NCBI GenBank assembly: GCA_023409435.1
Contig: JAEYHP010000030.1
Coordinates: 1 to 32,312, forward strand
DNA: 32,312 bases
Direction: 5' to 3'
Source: Bacillota bacterium
GTDB taxonomy: Bacteria > Bacillota > Clostridia > Christensenellales > CAG-138
Numbering within the stretch: position 1 is the first letter of the stretch; each line of letters begins with the position of its first letter. The notes below the pieces were generated by a model. It was not told the origin of the DNA. It ran no database searches and was given only the letters and a program-made list of their open reading frames with translations. Made by a program: the position numbers and the translations under genes. Positions 22,415 through 28,979 of this stretch are shown in pieces.

Positions 22415-22710
22415 CGTATCAAAAGACATAACCTCTATTTTATATTTTTATAATGCATCGGCGGACTCGGGGAAAGGGTTTGGGGTAACGTAGTTTTCCT
22501 AAATAAAAAATACGCGTTGGCGCTGTAAACGCCGATACTTAAAAATTCTTAAGCAGATTTATTTGGCACTTCTGGCCCGGCGGCATATTTCTGCCGAGCT
22601 TACAGTTTACATGTGTATTGATAACATGTGAACATATTGAAAATTGTTATACTGTAATTTTGAACGGAGTGTGATACAATTGTTAAGAAATCATACTTAG
22701 GAGGGTTGTT
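22415..22710 (+). other. Non-coding leader upstream of the purine permease
   Basis: No gene in nearly 300 bp. It contains a second, imperfect GC hairpin (GCCCGGCGG near 22576 with CTGCCGAGC near 22600), a small GGCG/CGCC hairpin near 22520, a direct repeat ACATGTG (near 22611 and 22625), and a TACAAT (22675-22680) that may be a -10 with no good -35. I looked for a purine riboswitch, expected before a permease of this class, and did not find its conserved core. Confidence 0.5.
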
Positions 22711-24123
22711 ATGGAAAAGCTGTTCAAGCTCAAGGCATCCGGTACCAAAGCCAGAACAGAAATCATCGCGGGCATCACGACATTCTTTACCATGGCCTAC
22801 ATCATCTTTGTCAACCCCGCCATTTTAGGCGCAATTCCTGGCTTTGACAAAGGCGGCATATTTGTCGCAACGATACTGGCCACCGCCATCGGCACCTTGG
22901 TGATGGGCTTTGTTGCCAACGTTCCCTACGCGCTTGCGCCGGGCATGGGGCTTAACGCCTTCTTTACGTACACGGTCTGCTTCGGCCTCGGCTTTACCTG
23001 GGAACAGGCTCTGGCCATGGTATTTATCTGTGGTATTATCAACATTATTATCACGGTCACCAAAATCCGTAAATCCATCATCAAGTCCATTCCCCAGTCC
23101 CTGCAGCTGGCAATCGGCGCGGGCATCGGCCTCTTTATCGCCTACATCGGCCTTAAGGACGCAAACATCATCAAGTTCACGATCGATCCCTGGAACATTA
23201 TTGCTACGACGCCAGACGGTACGGTCATCTCCAACGGCGGTGCCATCCCCGCGCTTGTGAACTTCAACCATCTATTAAACCCCAAAGCGCTGATGGCGAT
23301 CATCGGCCTTGTGGTCACGGCCGTCCTCATGGTGCTCAGGGTCAAGGGCGCGATCCTCATCGGCATTGTTGCCACCGCACTCATCGGCGTGCCGTTGGGC
23401 ATCACCCAGTATGATCCTTCTGCCGCCATGGCAGTAAGCGACGTTGCAAAGACGGCATTCCATCTTGATTTCCCCGGCCTCTTTGCCGATCCTGCCAAGA
23501 TCATTTTGGTCATTGTAACGGTATTCGCCTTCTCGCTGACGGATACGTTCGATACCATCGGCACGTTCATCGGCACCGGGCGCAAGGCCGGTATATTCGA
23601 TGAAAAGGACGAAGCGGCCCTCTTCTCCGGCAAGGGCTTCAAATCCAAGATGGACAAGGCGCTCTTTGCGGATTCCATCGCTACCTCGGTGGGCGCGCTG
23701 CTTGGTACCAGCAACACGACCACTTATATTGAATCCGCCGCTGGCATCAGCGAAGGCGGCAAAACCGGCCTTACCTCGGTTGTGACGGCTGTCCTGTTCC
23801 TGCTGTGCTTGTTCCTGGCTCCCGTCGCCGGTATGGTTACCGTAGCGGCTACCGCTCCGGCTCTCATTATCGTTGGCGTGCTGATGGCCGACTCGCTCCG
23901 CAAGATCAACTGGGAAGACTTTGAAGAGGCCCTTCCCGCGTTCATGACCGTGCTCATCATGCCGGTGACCTACAGCATTTCCAACGGTATCGCTGCGGGC
24001 TTCATATTCTACGTGATCACCAAGCTGGTGCGCGGCAAGGCCAAGCAAGTACATCCGCTGCTGTATGTGTTCTCCGCGCTGTTCCTCGTGTACTTCATCG
24101 CGATGGCGATACTCAAGCTATAA
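22711..24123 (+). CDS. AzgA-type purine (guanine/hypoxanthine) permease
   Basis: A 470-residue transporter of the nucleobase-cation symporter-2/AzgA family, with about 13 membrane segments. Family features: TEIIAGITTFFTMAYIIFVNP at the N-terminus, NVPYALAPGMGLNAFFTY in TM3, a TDTFDTIGTF segment and TSNTTTYIESAAGISEGGKTGL, matching AzgA/PbuG/PbuO rather than uracil/xanthine carriers. Expected to import guanine, hypoxanthine or adenine with protons for salvage. GGAGGG lies 7 bp before the ATG. Confidence 0.93.
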   Translation: MEKLFKLKASGTKARTEIIAGITTFFTMAYIIFVNPAILGAIPGFDKGGIFVATILATAIGTLVMGFVANVPYALAPGMGLNAFFTYTVCFGLGFTWEQALAMVFICGIINIIITVTKIRKSIIKSIPQSLQLAIGAGIGLFIAYIGLKDANIIKFTIDPWNIIATTPDGTVISNGGAIPALVNFNHLLNPKALMAIIGLVVTAVLMVLRVKGAILIGIVATALIGVPLGITQYDPSAAMAVSDVAKTAFHLDFPGLFADPAKIILVIVTVFAFSLTDTFDTIGTFIGTGRKAGIFDEKDEAALFSGKGFKSKMDKALFADSIATSVGALLGTSNTTTYIESAAGISEGGKTGLTSVVTAVLFLLCLFLAPVAGMVTVAATAPALIIVGVLMADSLRKINWEDFEEALPAFMTVLIMPVTYSISNGIAAGFIFYVITKLVRGKAKQVHPLLYVFSALFLVYFIAMAILKL

Positions 24124-24153
24124 TTGTTTTTGCTGCGAAGCCGGATAGTCAAT

Positions 24154-24200
24154 GAAGAGTAGGGGCCTGCCGCATATGCGGCAGGCCTCAACCTCTCTTC
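24154..24200. repeat. Long GC palindrome after the permease gene
   Basis: A perfect 24-nt palindrome spans 24164-24187 (arms GGCCTGCCGCAT and ATGCGGCAGGCC). Outer arms GAAGAG (24154-24159) and CTCTTC (24195-24200) extend it. No U-run follows. It lies 30 bp after the permease stop and shares the GCCGCATA core with neighbouring hairpins. Confidence 0.6.
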
Positions 24201-24262
24201 GGCGATTGGAAGCTTCCGGTAGCTGAGGCTCCCGAACCCCCAGGAGTTTTCGACAGCCTGGC

Positions 24263-24296
24263 GCCTGCCGCATAAGCGGCGGGCCTTTAGCTTTTT
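24263..24296 (+). terminator. Terminator-like hairpin in the permease-kinase gap
   Basis: GCCTGCCGC (24263-24271) pairs with GCGGCGGGC (24276-24284), with an ATAA loop and one G-T wobble, followed by CTTTAGCTTTTTG. Probably a Rho-independent terminator for the permease transcript. Confidence 0.6.
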
Positions 24297-24368
24297 GTGA
24301 AAAGTCTGTCAGAATCAACCCTTTTTGTTTCAAATGAGACAAAAAACTACAAATTTCATTGAAAACTC

Positions 24369-24397
24369 TTTCCATAATTGGAAACAGAAGCTATACT
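24369..24397 (+). promoter_or_regulatory. Promoter of the kinase-HD-GYP operon with an inverted repeat at -35
   Basis: -35 TTTCCA (24369-24374), a 17-bp spacer, and -10 TATACT (24392-24397). The -35 is the left arm of a perfect inverted repeat TTTCCA-TAAT-TGGAAA (24369-24384), a possible operator. Confidence 0.55.
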
Positions 24398-24475
24398 TTT
24401 TATATGGAGTAATTTTACGCGCAATTCATTCGATCATATATTATATACACTTCAGCGCGAGAGGGGAGATTCAGC

Positions 24476-26542
24476 ATGGACCTGCTCGTAGAAATCAGCC
24501 ACAATCTTCTTACCCTGCTGCTCATAGGCGTCGTGCATGAACTCAGCTATGGGGCCTCTGTCCGCTTCAAACTGCCTTTTCACTGGATCATGGGTATACT
24601 CTGCGGCGGAGTCGGCGTTCTGCTCATATATTCCGGCTATCAGCTGCTGCCCGGCATTATATTGGATGCGCGCTCGGTATTTGTCGGCGTCATTGCGTTT
24701 GTGTTTGGCGGGACGGTTTCCATAATCGCTTCCGTCATCATGGCGGTTTATCGGGTGATTGCCGCCGGCCCCGGCGTGCTGCCCGGAATATGCATACTCA
24801 TTGCAAGCAATATCATAGGGCTTCTTTGGAGGAAACTGTTCTCCGGCAAAAAGAAGGATACGTTTTGCAGCACCACGCTGTTTGGTATCATGCTGCAGGT
24901 GACGACGCTGCTCTGCTGGCTGCTGCTGCCTTGGGAGACCGCGCGGCACCTGTTTGAGCAGGCGAGTATCTCCATATTTTTAATCCACGCGGTAGCTTCC
25001 GTTCTGATCACACAGCTTCTTCAGGTGCAGTTGGGGTGGCACAAGACCTACCGGCGCGCCGCGGAGGCAAACGAGCTTTACCGCGCTCTGTATGAGGACA
25101 ACCATGCCGTGGTTCTGCTGCTAAAACCCGAGCAGGGCGGCATACTCAACGCAAACGAGGCGGCTTGCAGGTTCTACGGCTACCCGCGGGAGGTCATGCA
25201 AGCGCTCGGCTACCGGGATCTATTCCCCGAAATTACAGAGCAGTTTCGTATTTTCAATTCCAGGGTGGAAGCGGGCCAAAGCGTCCACTTTGAAAGCAAA
25301 GGCAAAAAGGCCACAGGCGAAATTGTGGACATAGAGGTGTATGCGGGCGCCATTCAGTATGAGCACAACTCGCTCAACTATGCCATCATCCACGATATCA
25401 CGCAGCGCGTACTCGCGACAAACGCGCTCAAAGCCAGTGAAAACAGGCAGCGGCTGTTGGTTGAAGGCGCGCCGGATGCGATATTCATTCAAATAGGCGG
25501 CAAGTTCCAATTTGCAAACCAGGCCATGCTTGAATTGCTCCGCGCAAATGCGCCGGAAGAATTGATCGGGGCGCGCGTACTGGATCGTATCCGGGCGGAT
25601 TACCACGATCTCATACGCCAGCGCATGCAGGCACCCGAGGGAACGAGCTCTCCGCCCCTTGAGGAGGTATACCTGCGGATGGATGGTAGCGAGGTGGATG
25701 TGGAGGTGAAGTCCGTTCCCATCGAGATAGACGGCGTTCGCGGCGGGTTCGTGTTCGTGCGTGATATTACGGAGCGGAAGGAACTCGAACGCAAAAAAGC
25801 GGACGTGGACGCGCAAATGCGCCAGCAGCAGAAGCTTGAGGCTATCGGAACGCTGGCGGGCGGCGTCGCACATGAAATCAACAACCCCATCAACGGCATC
25901 ATGAATTATGCGCAGCTCATTCAGGACGAGGCGGGCGAAAACAAGGACATCTCCGGTTACAGCCAGGAAATACTCAATGAAACCAAGCGCATTTCCGAAA
26001 TCGTCCGCAACCTGCTGCAGTTCTCCCGCCAGGAAAAGCAATCCCACAGTTATGCGAGCGTATACGATATCGTCAACCAGACCATGTCTTTGATCAAGAC
26101 CGTCATCAAGCGGGACCAGATCACGCTGGACGTGCAGCTGGATGAAAACATACCCGATATCAAATGCCGCAGCCAGCAGATTCAGCAGGTACTGATGAAC
26201 CTTTTAACCAACGCGCGTGATGCGCTCAACGAAAAGTATTCTGAATACGACGAGGATAAGATTATAAGAGTCCGCTGCGTGCACTTCTTTGAGGCGGAAC
26301 GCAGATGGATCCGCCTTACGGTGGAGGACCATGGGACAGGAATTCCGGCCTCGGTACGCGAAAAAATGTTCGAGCCGTTCTTTTCCACCAAGCCCAAGGA
26401 ACTGGGCACGGGGCTTGGGTTATCCATCAGCCACGGAATCGTTAAAGATCATCACGGAAAATTCGAAATAGAAACAGCGGAAGGAAAATTTAGCCGTTTC
26501 CATGTGATTCTGCCAGTGGATAACGGCTGGAAATTACAGTAG
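24476..26542 (+). CDS. Sensor histidine kinase, 5TM-LYT + two PAS + HisKA + HATPase
   Basis: A 688-residue membrane sensor. Residues 1-185 form a 5TM-5TMR_LYT (LytS-like) input domain, with the family hallmark PGIILDARSVFVGV near 60. Two PAS domains follow (about 200-320 and 325-445; the first near ANEAACRFYGYPREVM, the second near GKFQFANQAML). HisKA holds the phosphorylated His466 in GGVAHEINNP; the ATPase has an N-box (LLTNARDAL), G1 (DHGTGIP) and G2 (GTGLGLSI). LytS-type inputs in other proteins sense wall or small-molecule signals. GGGGAG precedes the ATG. The response regulator follows after 15 bp, so they form a pair. Confidence 0.95.
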   Translation: MDLLVEISHNLLTLLLIGVVHELSYGASVRFKLPFHWIMGILCGGVGVLLIYSGYQLLPGIILDARSVFVGVIAFVFGGTVSIIASVIMAVYRVIAAGPGVLPGICILIASNIIGLLWRKLFSGKKKDTFCSTTLFGIMLQVTTLLCWLLLPWETARHLFEQASISIFLIHAVASVLITQLLQVQLGWHKTYRRAAEANELYRALYEDNHAVVLLLKPEQGGILNANEAACRFYGYPREVMQALGYRDLFPEITEQFRIFNSRVEAGQSVHFESKGKKATGEIVDIEVYAGAIQYEHNSLNYAIIHDITQRVLATNALKASENRQRLLVEGAPDAIFIQIGGKFQFANQAMLELLRANAPEELIGARVLDRIRADYHDLIRQRMQAPEGTSSPPLEEVYLRMDGSEVDVEVKSVPIEIDGVRGGFVFVRDITERKELERKKADVDAQMRQQQKLEAIGTLAGGVAHEINNPINGIMNYAQLIQDEAGENKDISGYSQEILNETKRISEIVRNLLQFSRQEKQSHSYASVYDIVNQTMSLIKTVIKRDQITLDVQLDENIPDIKCRSQQIQQVLMNLLTNARDALNEKYSEYDEDKIIRVRCVHFFEAERRWIRLTVEDHGTGIPASVREKMFEPFFSTKPKELGTGLGLSISHGIVKDHHGKFEIETAEGKFSRFHVILPVDNGWKLQ

Positions 26543-26557
26543 TCGGGAGAGTTCTTG

Positions 26558-27613
26558 ATGAGCAGAGTATTGATTGTGGATGACGAAAACAGCATCAGGA
26601 TGACATTGAGCGCTTTCTTAAGGAACGCGGGGTACGAAGCGGATACCGCGCCCGATGCGGTTACGGCATGCGAAATGCTGGAAAACCAGTCGTATGACAT
26701 CGTAGTGACCGATATCATTATGCCCCGCATGACGGGCATCGAGCTGATGACGAGGATCCGCGCGAAGTCCGAGGAGACGCAGGTAATCGTGATGACGGGG
26801 GAGCCCACGGTGGACACCGCGATCACCGCCGTGCAGGCCGGGGCAAACGATTATCTGGTGAAGCCCGTGAGCAAGTTTGAGTTGACAAAAGCGGTGGGCC
26901 GCGCGGATGAGATCAAGCGCCTGCGGGATGAAAAAAAGGCGCTCGAACAGGAGAACCAACTTTACCAGCAGGAACTTGAGCAGACGGTGGAGCTCAAGAC
27001 GCGCGCGCTTTCAAAAGCCATGCAGAGCATCATATCCCTGCTGGCGACGGTCACGGAGGTGCGGGACCCGTATACGGCCGGGCATCAGCGCAGGGTAGGA
27101 AACCTTGCGGCAGCCATCGCCTATAAAATGGGCGTGAAGAGCGAAACGGCGGAAACGATCCGCATTTGCGGGTACCTGCACGATATCGGCAAAATCGTGG
27201 TGCCGTCCGAAATCCTGTGCAAGCCAGGAAAGCTCACGGAAATGGAAATGAGGCTCATCCGGGAACATTCCGTGCGGGGGTACGAGCTTATTTCCCGCGT
27301 GGAACTGCCCCCGGTTTTTGCCGAGGCCATCTACCAGCACCATGAGCGCTGCGATGGTTCCGGCTACCCGCGCGGCCTGAAGCGGTATGAAATTATTCCG
27401 CAGGCGCATGTCATTCTTGTGGCGGACGTGGTGGAAGCCATGATGTCCCACCGGCCTTACCGCGCGCAGCTTGGTGTGGAGGTCGCGCTGCAGGAGATCA
27501 AGGACAACGCGGGCAGGCTCTATTGCCCCGAAGTAACGGCTGCCTGCGCCGCGCTGTTTGAAGAGGACGATTACAGCATAGAGGATACCGAGCAGATCAA
27601 ATTCCCCTATTGA
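26558..27613 (+). CDS. Response regulator with HD-GYP domain (c-di-GMP phosphodiesterase)
   Basis: A 351-residue protein. REC domain at 1-120 with Asp8/Asp9 and phospho-acceptor Asp52 (VVTDIIMP), and Lys102 in VKPVSK. A coiled coil (120-155) leads to HD-GYP (about 160-345): His176, HD at 208-209 in YLHDIGKIVVP, His237 in REHSVRG, HH at 261-262 in QHHERCDGSGYPRGL, and Asp290. The GYP motif is intact, so it should hydrolyse c-di-GMP to pGpG or GMP. Placed after the histidine kinase, whose signal presumably lowers or raises its activity. GGGAGA precedes the ATG. Confidence 0.95.
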   Translation: MSRVLIVDDENSIRMTLSAFLRNAGYEADTAPDAVTACEMLENQSYDIVVTDIIMPRMTGIELMTRIRAKSEETQVIVMTGEPTVDTAITAVQAGANDYLVKPVSKFELTKAVGRADEIKRLRDEKKALEQENQLYQQELEQTVELKTRALSKAMQSIISLLATVTEVRDPYTAGHQRRVGNLAAAIAYKMGVKSETAETIRICGYLHDIGKIVVPSEILCKPGKLTEMEMRLIREHSVRGYELISRVELPPVFAEAIYQHHERCDGSGYPRGLKRYEIIPQAHVILVADVVEAMMSHRPYRAQLGVEVALQEIKDNAGRLYCPEVTAACAALFEEDDYSIEDTEQIKFPY

Positions 27614-27614
27614 G

Positions 27615-28001
27615 CTATAACATGGAGAGCAGGCCGGGCAACAGCAGGTGGATTGCGGTAAAAGCCGCCACGACCAGCGCGAATGCCTTGTGCCATTTGA
27701 ACAGCTTTGCCTTTTTGAGCCGGTAGAACGCAAAGCCGAAGCTAGCTGTGATCAGCAGCATGATCCAGGCCAGGCTGCCGGTATGCAGCCGGAATGACCC
27801 CAGCGCAAGATAACCGTGAACCATGGCGAGAAGCACAAGCGCCGCGCCCAGCGGCTTATGCAGCTTGCGCAGGAACTTTAACGTTTGCTGGTACGCCCTC
27901 CCCTTCCAGTGGAACAGCCAAAGGTTCAGCTTCTTCAGCCAGTAGGGGGCGGTGATGATGACGAGGAGCGCCACGTTGACATAACCCAATATGCGGTACA
28001 T
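27615..28001 (-). CDS. Four-helix b-type membrane cytochrome-like protein
   Basis: A 128-residue membrane protein with four hydrophobic helices. Histidines are paired 14 residues apart, His48/His62 in helix 2 (LHKPLG, MVHGYL) and His104/His118 in helix 4 (KWHKAF, IHLLLPG), with His31 and His73 nearby. This pattern fits bis-histidine heme b ligation as in cytochrome b561 or ferric-reductase-like cores, though I cannot name the family. The ATG at 28001 follows AGAGGTGG. It is last in a two-gene unit behind the cytochrome b5-like lipoprotein and ends 1 bp from the HD-GYP stop, in convergent orientation with no terminator between. Confidence 0.7.
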   Translation of the reverse strand: MYRILGYVNVALLVIITAPYWLKKLNLWLFHWKGRAYQQTLKFLRKLHKPLGAALVLLAMVHGYLALGSFRLHTGSLAWIMLLITASFGFAFYRLKKAKLFKWHKAFALVVAAFTAIHLLLPGLLSML

Positions 28002-28047
28002 CGTTCCACCTCTTCACATTCATTTTCTGTAAGGTCGTTGCTTTGGT

Positions 28048-28389
28048 TTATTCTTCGGCCAGTTTTCCGACCACCGGAACGCCGTTCAATTTGGAAACCC
28101 CGTGCGGGGATACGGTTTTGATCGCCTCCGTCAGGTCGTTTCCAGCGCTGAAGCCGTTGTGCTCGCCGTCCTTCCACTCCGGAATTTTTGAAAAATCATA
28201 TATCACGCCGTCCACCGCCACATAGGCGGGCTGCCCGTCTTTGCCGTTATACTGCTTGAGCTCCTCCAATGTGAGCACGAGTTCCGGTTCTGCGGATGCG
28301 CTGGGCGCTTCTGCGGCATTTGGCGTGCAGCCGAACGCCGTCAGGGCAAGTATCAGCAGTATACTTAAAACAATGGGATGCTTTTTCAT
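28048..28389 (-). CDS. Cytochrome b5-like heme-binding lipoprotein
   Basis: A 113-residue exported protein. Residues 1-21 form a lipoprotein signal (LTAFGC, Cys21; the -3 residue is Ala, slightly unusual). Residues 35-112 are a cytochrome b5-type domain: LTLEELKQYNGKDGQPAYVAV, then EWKDGEHNGF (His77) and SPHGVSKL (His96) as the likely heme ligands. It should sit outside the membrane and pass electrons to or from the four-helix membrane partner encoded 46 bp downstream. GGAG lies 10 bp before the ATG. Confidence 0.87.
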   Translation of the reverse strand: MKKHPIVLSILLILALTAFGCTPNAAEAPSASAEPELVLTLEELKQYNGKDGQPAYVAVDGVIYDFSKIPEWKDGEHNGFSAGNDLTEAIKTVSPHGVSKLNGVPVVGKLAEE

Positions 28390-28495
28390 ACTCTATTCAC
28401 TCCTTTATTTAATAATCGGATGCAACTTGGGTTTCGCTTACCATAAAAGTAAACCACGATTTACTCGTATGAAACAACAAAACACGCGGTACATG

Positions 28496-28525
28496 TTGAC
28501 AATTTGCGCAGACAGGCGGCATACT
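28496..28525 (+). promoter_or_regulatory. Promoter of csoR
   Basis: A perfect -35 TTGACA (28496-28501), an 18-bp spacer and -10 CATACT (28520-28525), 43 bp before the ATG. The 179-bp divergent gap shows no clear CsoR box on this side. Confidence 0.7.
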
Positions 28526-28568
28526 AAAGATATCCGTATACCGAAGACTTCTGGGAAGGAGAATACGC

Positions 28569-28844
28569 ATGAGGCAATGCATGGATCACGATAACCTGCA
28601 CCGCAGGCTCATGAAAATCGCGGGGCAGATTAATGCCATAGATAAAATGGTGGAAGATGACGTTCCCTGCGAGGAAGTGCTCATACAGATTAACGCCGCA
28701 AAATCGGCGCTCCACAAGGTGGGCCAGATTGTGCTGGAAGGCCACCTGAATCACTGCGTGCGCGACGGAATAGAGCACGGCGACGCGGACAAGACGATCG
28801 CCGATTTCGCAAAAGCGGTGGAGCATTTTTCCCGGCTTTCATAA
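28569..28844 (+). CDS. csoR: CsoR-family metal-sensing repressor
   Basis: A 91-residue all-helical repressor of the CsoR/RcnR/FrmR family. The copper-type ligand set C-H-C is present as Cys34 (PCEEVL), His59 (LEGHL) and Cys63 (NHCV), with the same spacing (25 and 4) as in B. subtilis CsoR (Cys45, His70, Cys74). Cu(I) binding should release DNA. GGAG lies 8-10 bp before the ATG. Placed directly upstream of the metal ATPase, whose promoter carries a CsoR-like box. Confidence 0.9.
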   Translation: MRQCMDHDNLHRRLMKIAGQINAIDKMVEDDVPCEEVLIQINAAKSALHKVGQIVLEGHLNHCVRDGIEHGDADKTIADFAKAVEHFSRLS

Positions 28845-28862
28845 AACCCCCTCGTTTTGTAG

Positions 28863-28889
28863 CAGCCGCCTAACGCGCGGCTGTTTTTT
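28863..28889 (+). terminator. Rho-independent terminator of csoR
   Basis: CAGCCGC (28863-28869) and GCGGCTG (28877-28883) are exact inverse complements, followed by TTTTTT. Confidence 0.85.
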
Positions 28890-28892
28890 ATG

Positions 28893-28921
28893 TTGACAGA
28901 TCCGCCGCAAGCATACAGAAT
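28893..28921 (+). promoter_or_regulatory. Promoter of the metal ATPase gene
   Basis: -35 TTGACA (28893-28898), a 17-bp spacer and a weak -10 CAGAAT (28916-28921), immediately after the csoR terminator. Confidence 0.6.
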
Positions 28922-28932
28922 GGAATAGAAAT

Positions 28933-28949
28933 ATACCCTATGGGGGTAT
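28933..28949. promoter_or_regulatory. CsoR-type operator
   Basis: ATACCCTATGGGGGTAT, a pseudo-palindrome of the CsoR box type (TACCC...GGGGTA) as seen at the B. subtilis copZA promoter. It lies just downstream of the predicted -10 and 31 bp before the ATPase ATG. Repression by the neighbouring CsoR is strongly suggested. Confidence 0.85.
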
Positions 28950-28979
28950 AGGTATCACTTGGATGGGGAAAGGGAGCGT

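Noticed and set aside
22415..22710. A purine riboswitch was expected before the AzgA-type permease.
   Set aside because: The conserved core elements of the purine aptamer (the TATA-side P1 and the GTTTCTACC-like J2/3 segment) are not present; the GGGTTTGGGG stretch near 22477 does not fit any aptamer I know.
23275..24054. Leftward frame of 259 codons opposite the purine permease.
   Set aside because: Charged, low-complexity antisense of membrane-protein codons; no start signal.
25220..26047. Leftward frame of 275 codons opposite the sensor kinase.
   Set aside because: Antisense shadow; the kinase motifs are intact on the plus strand.
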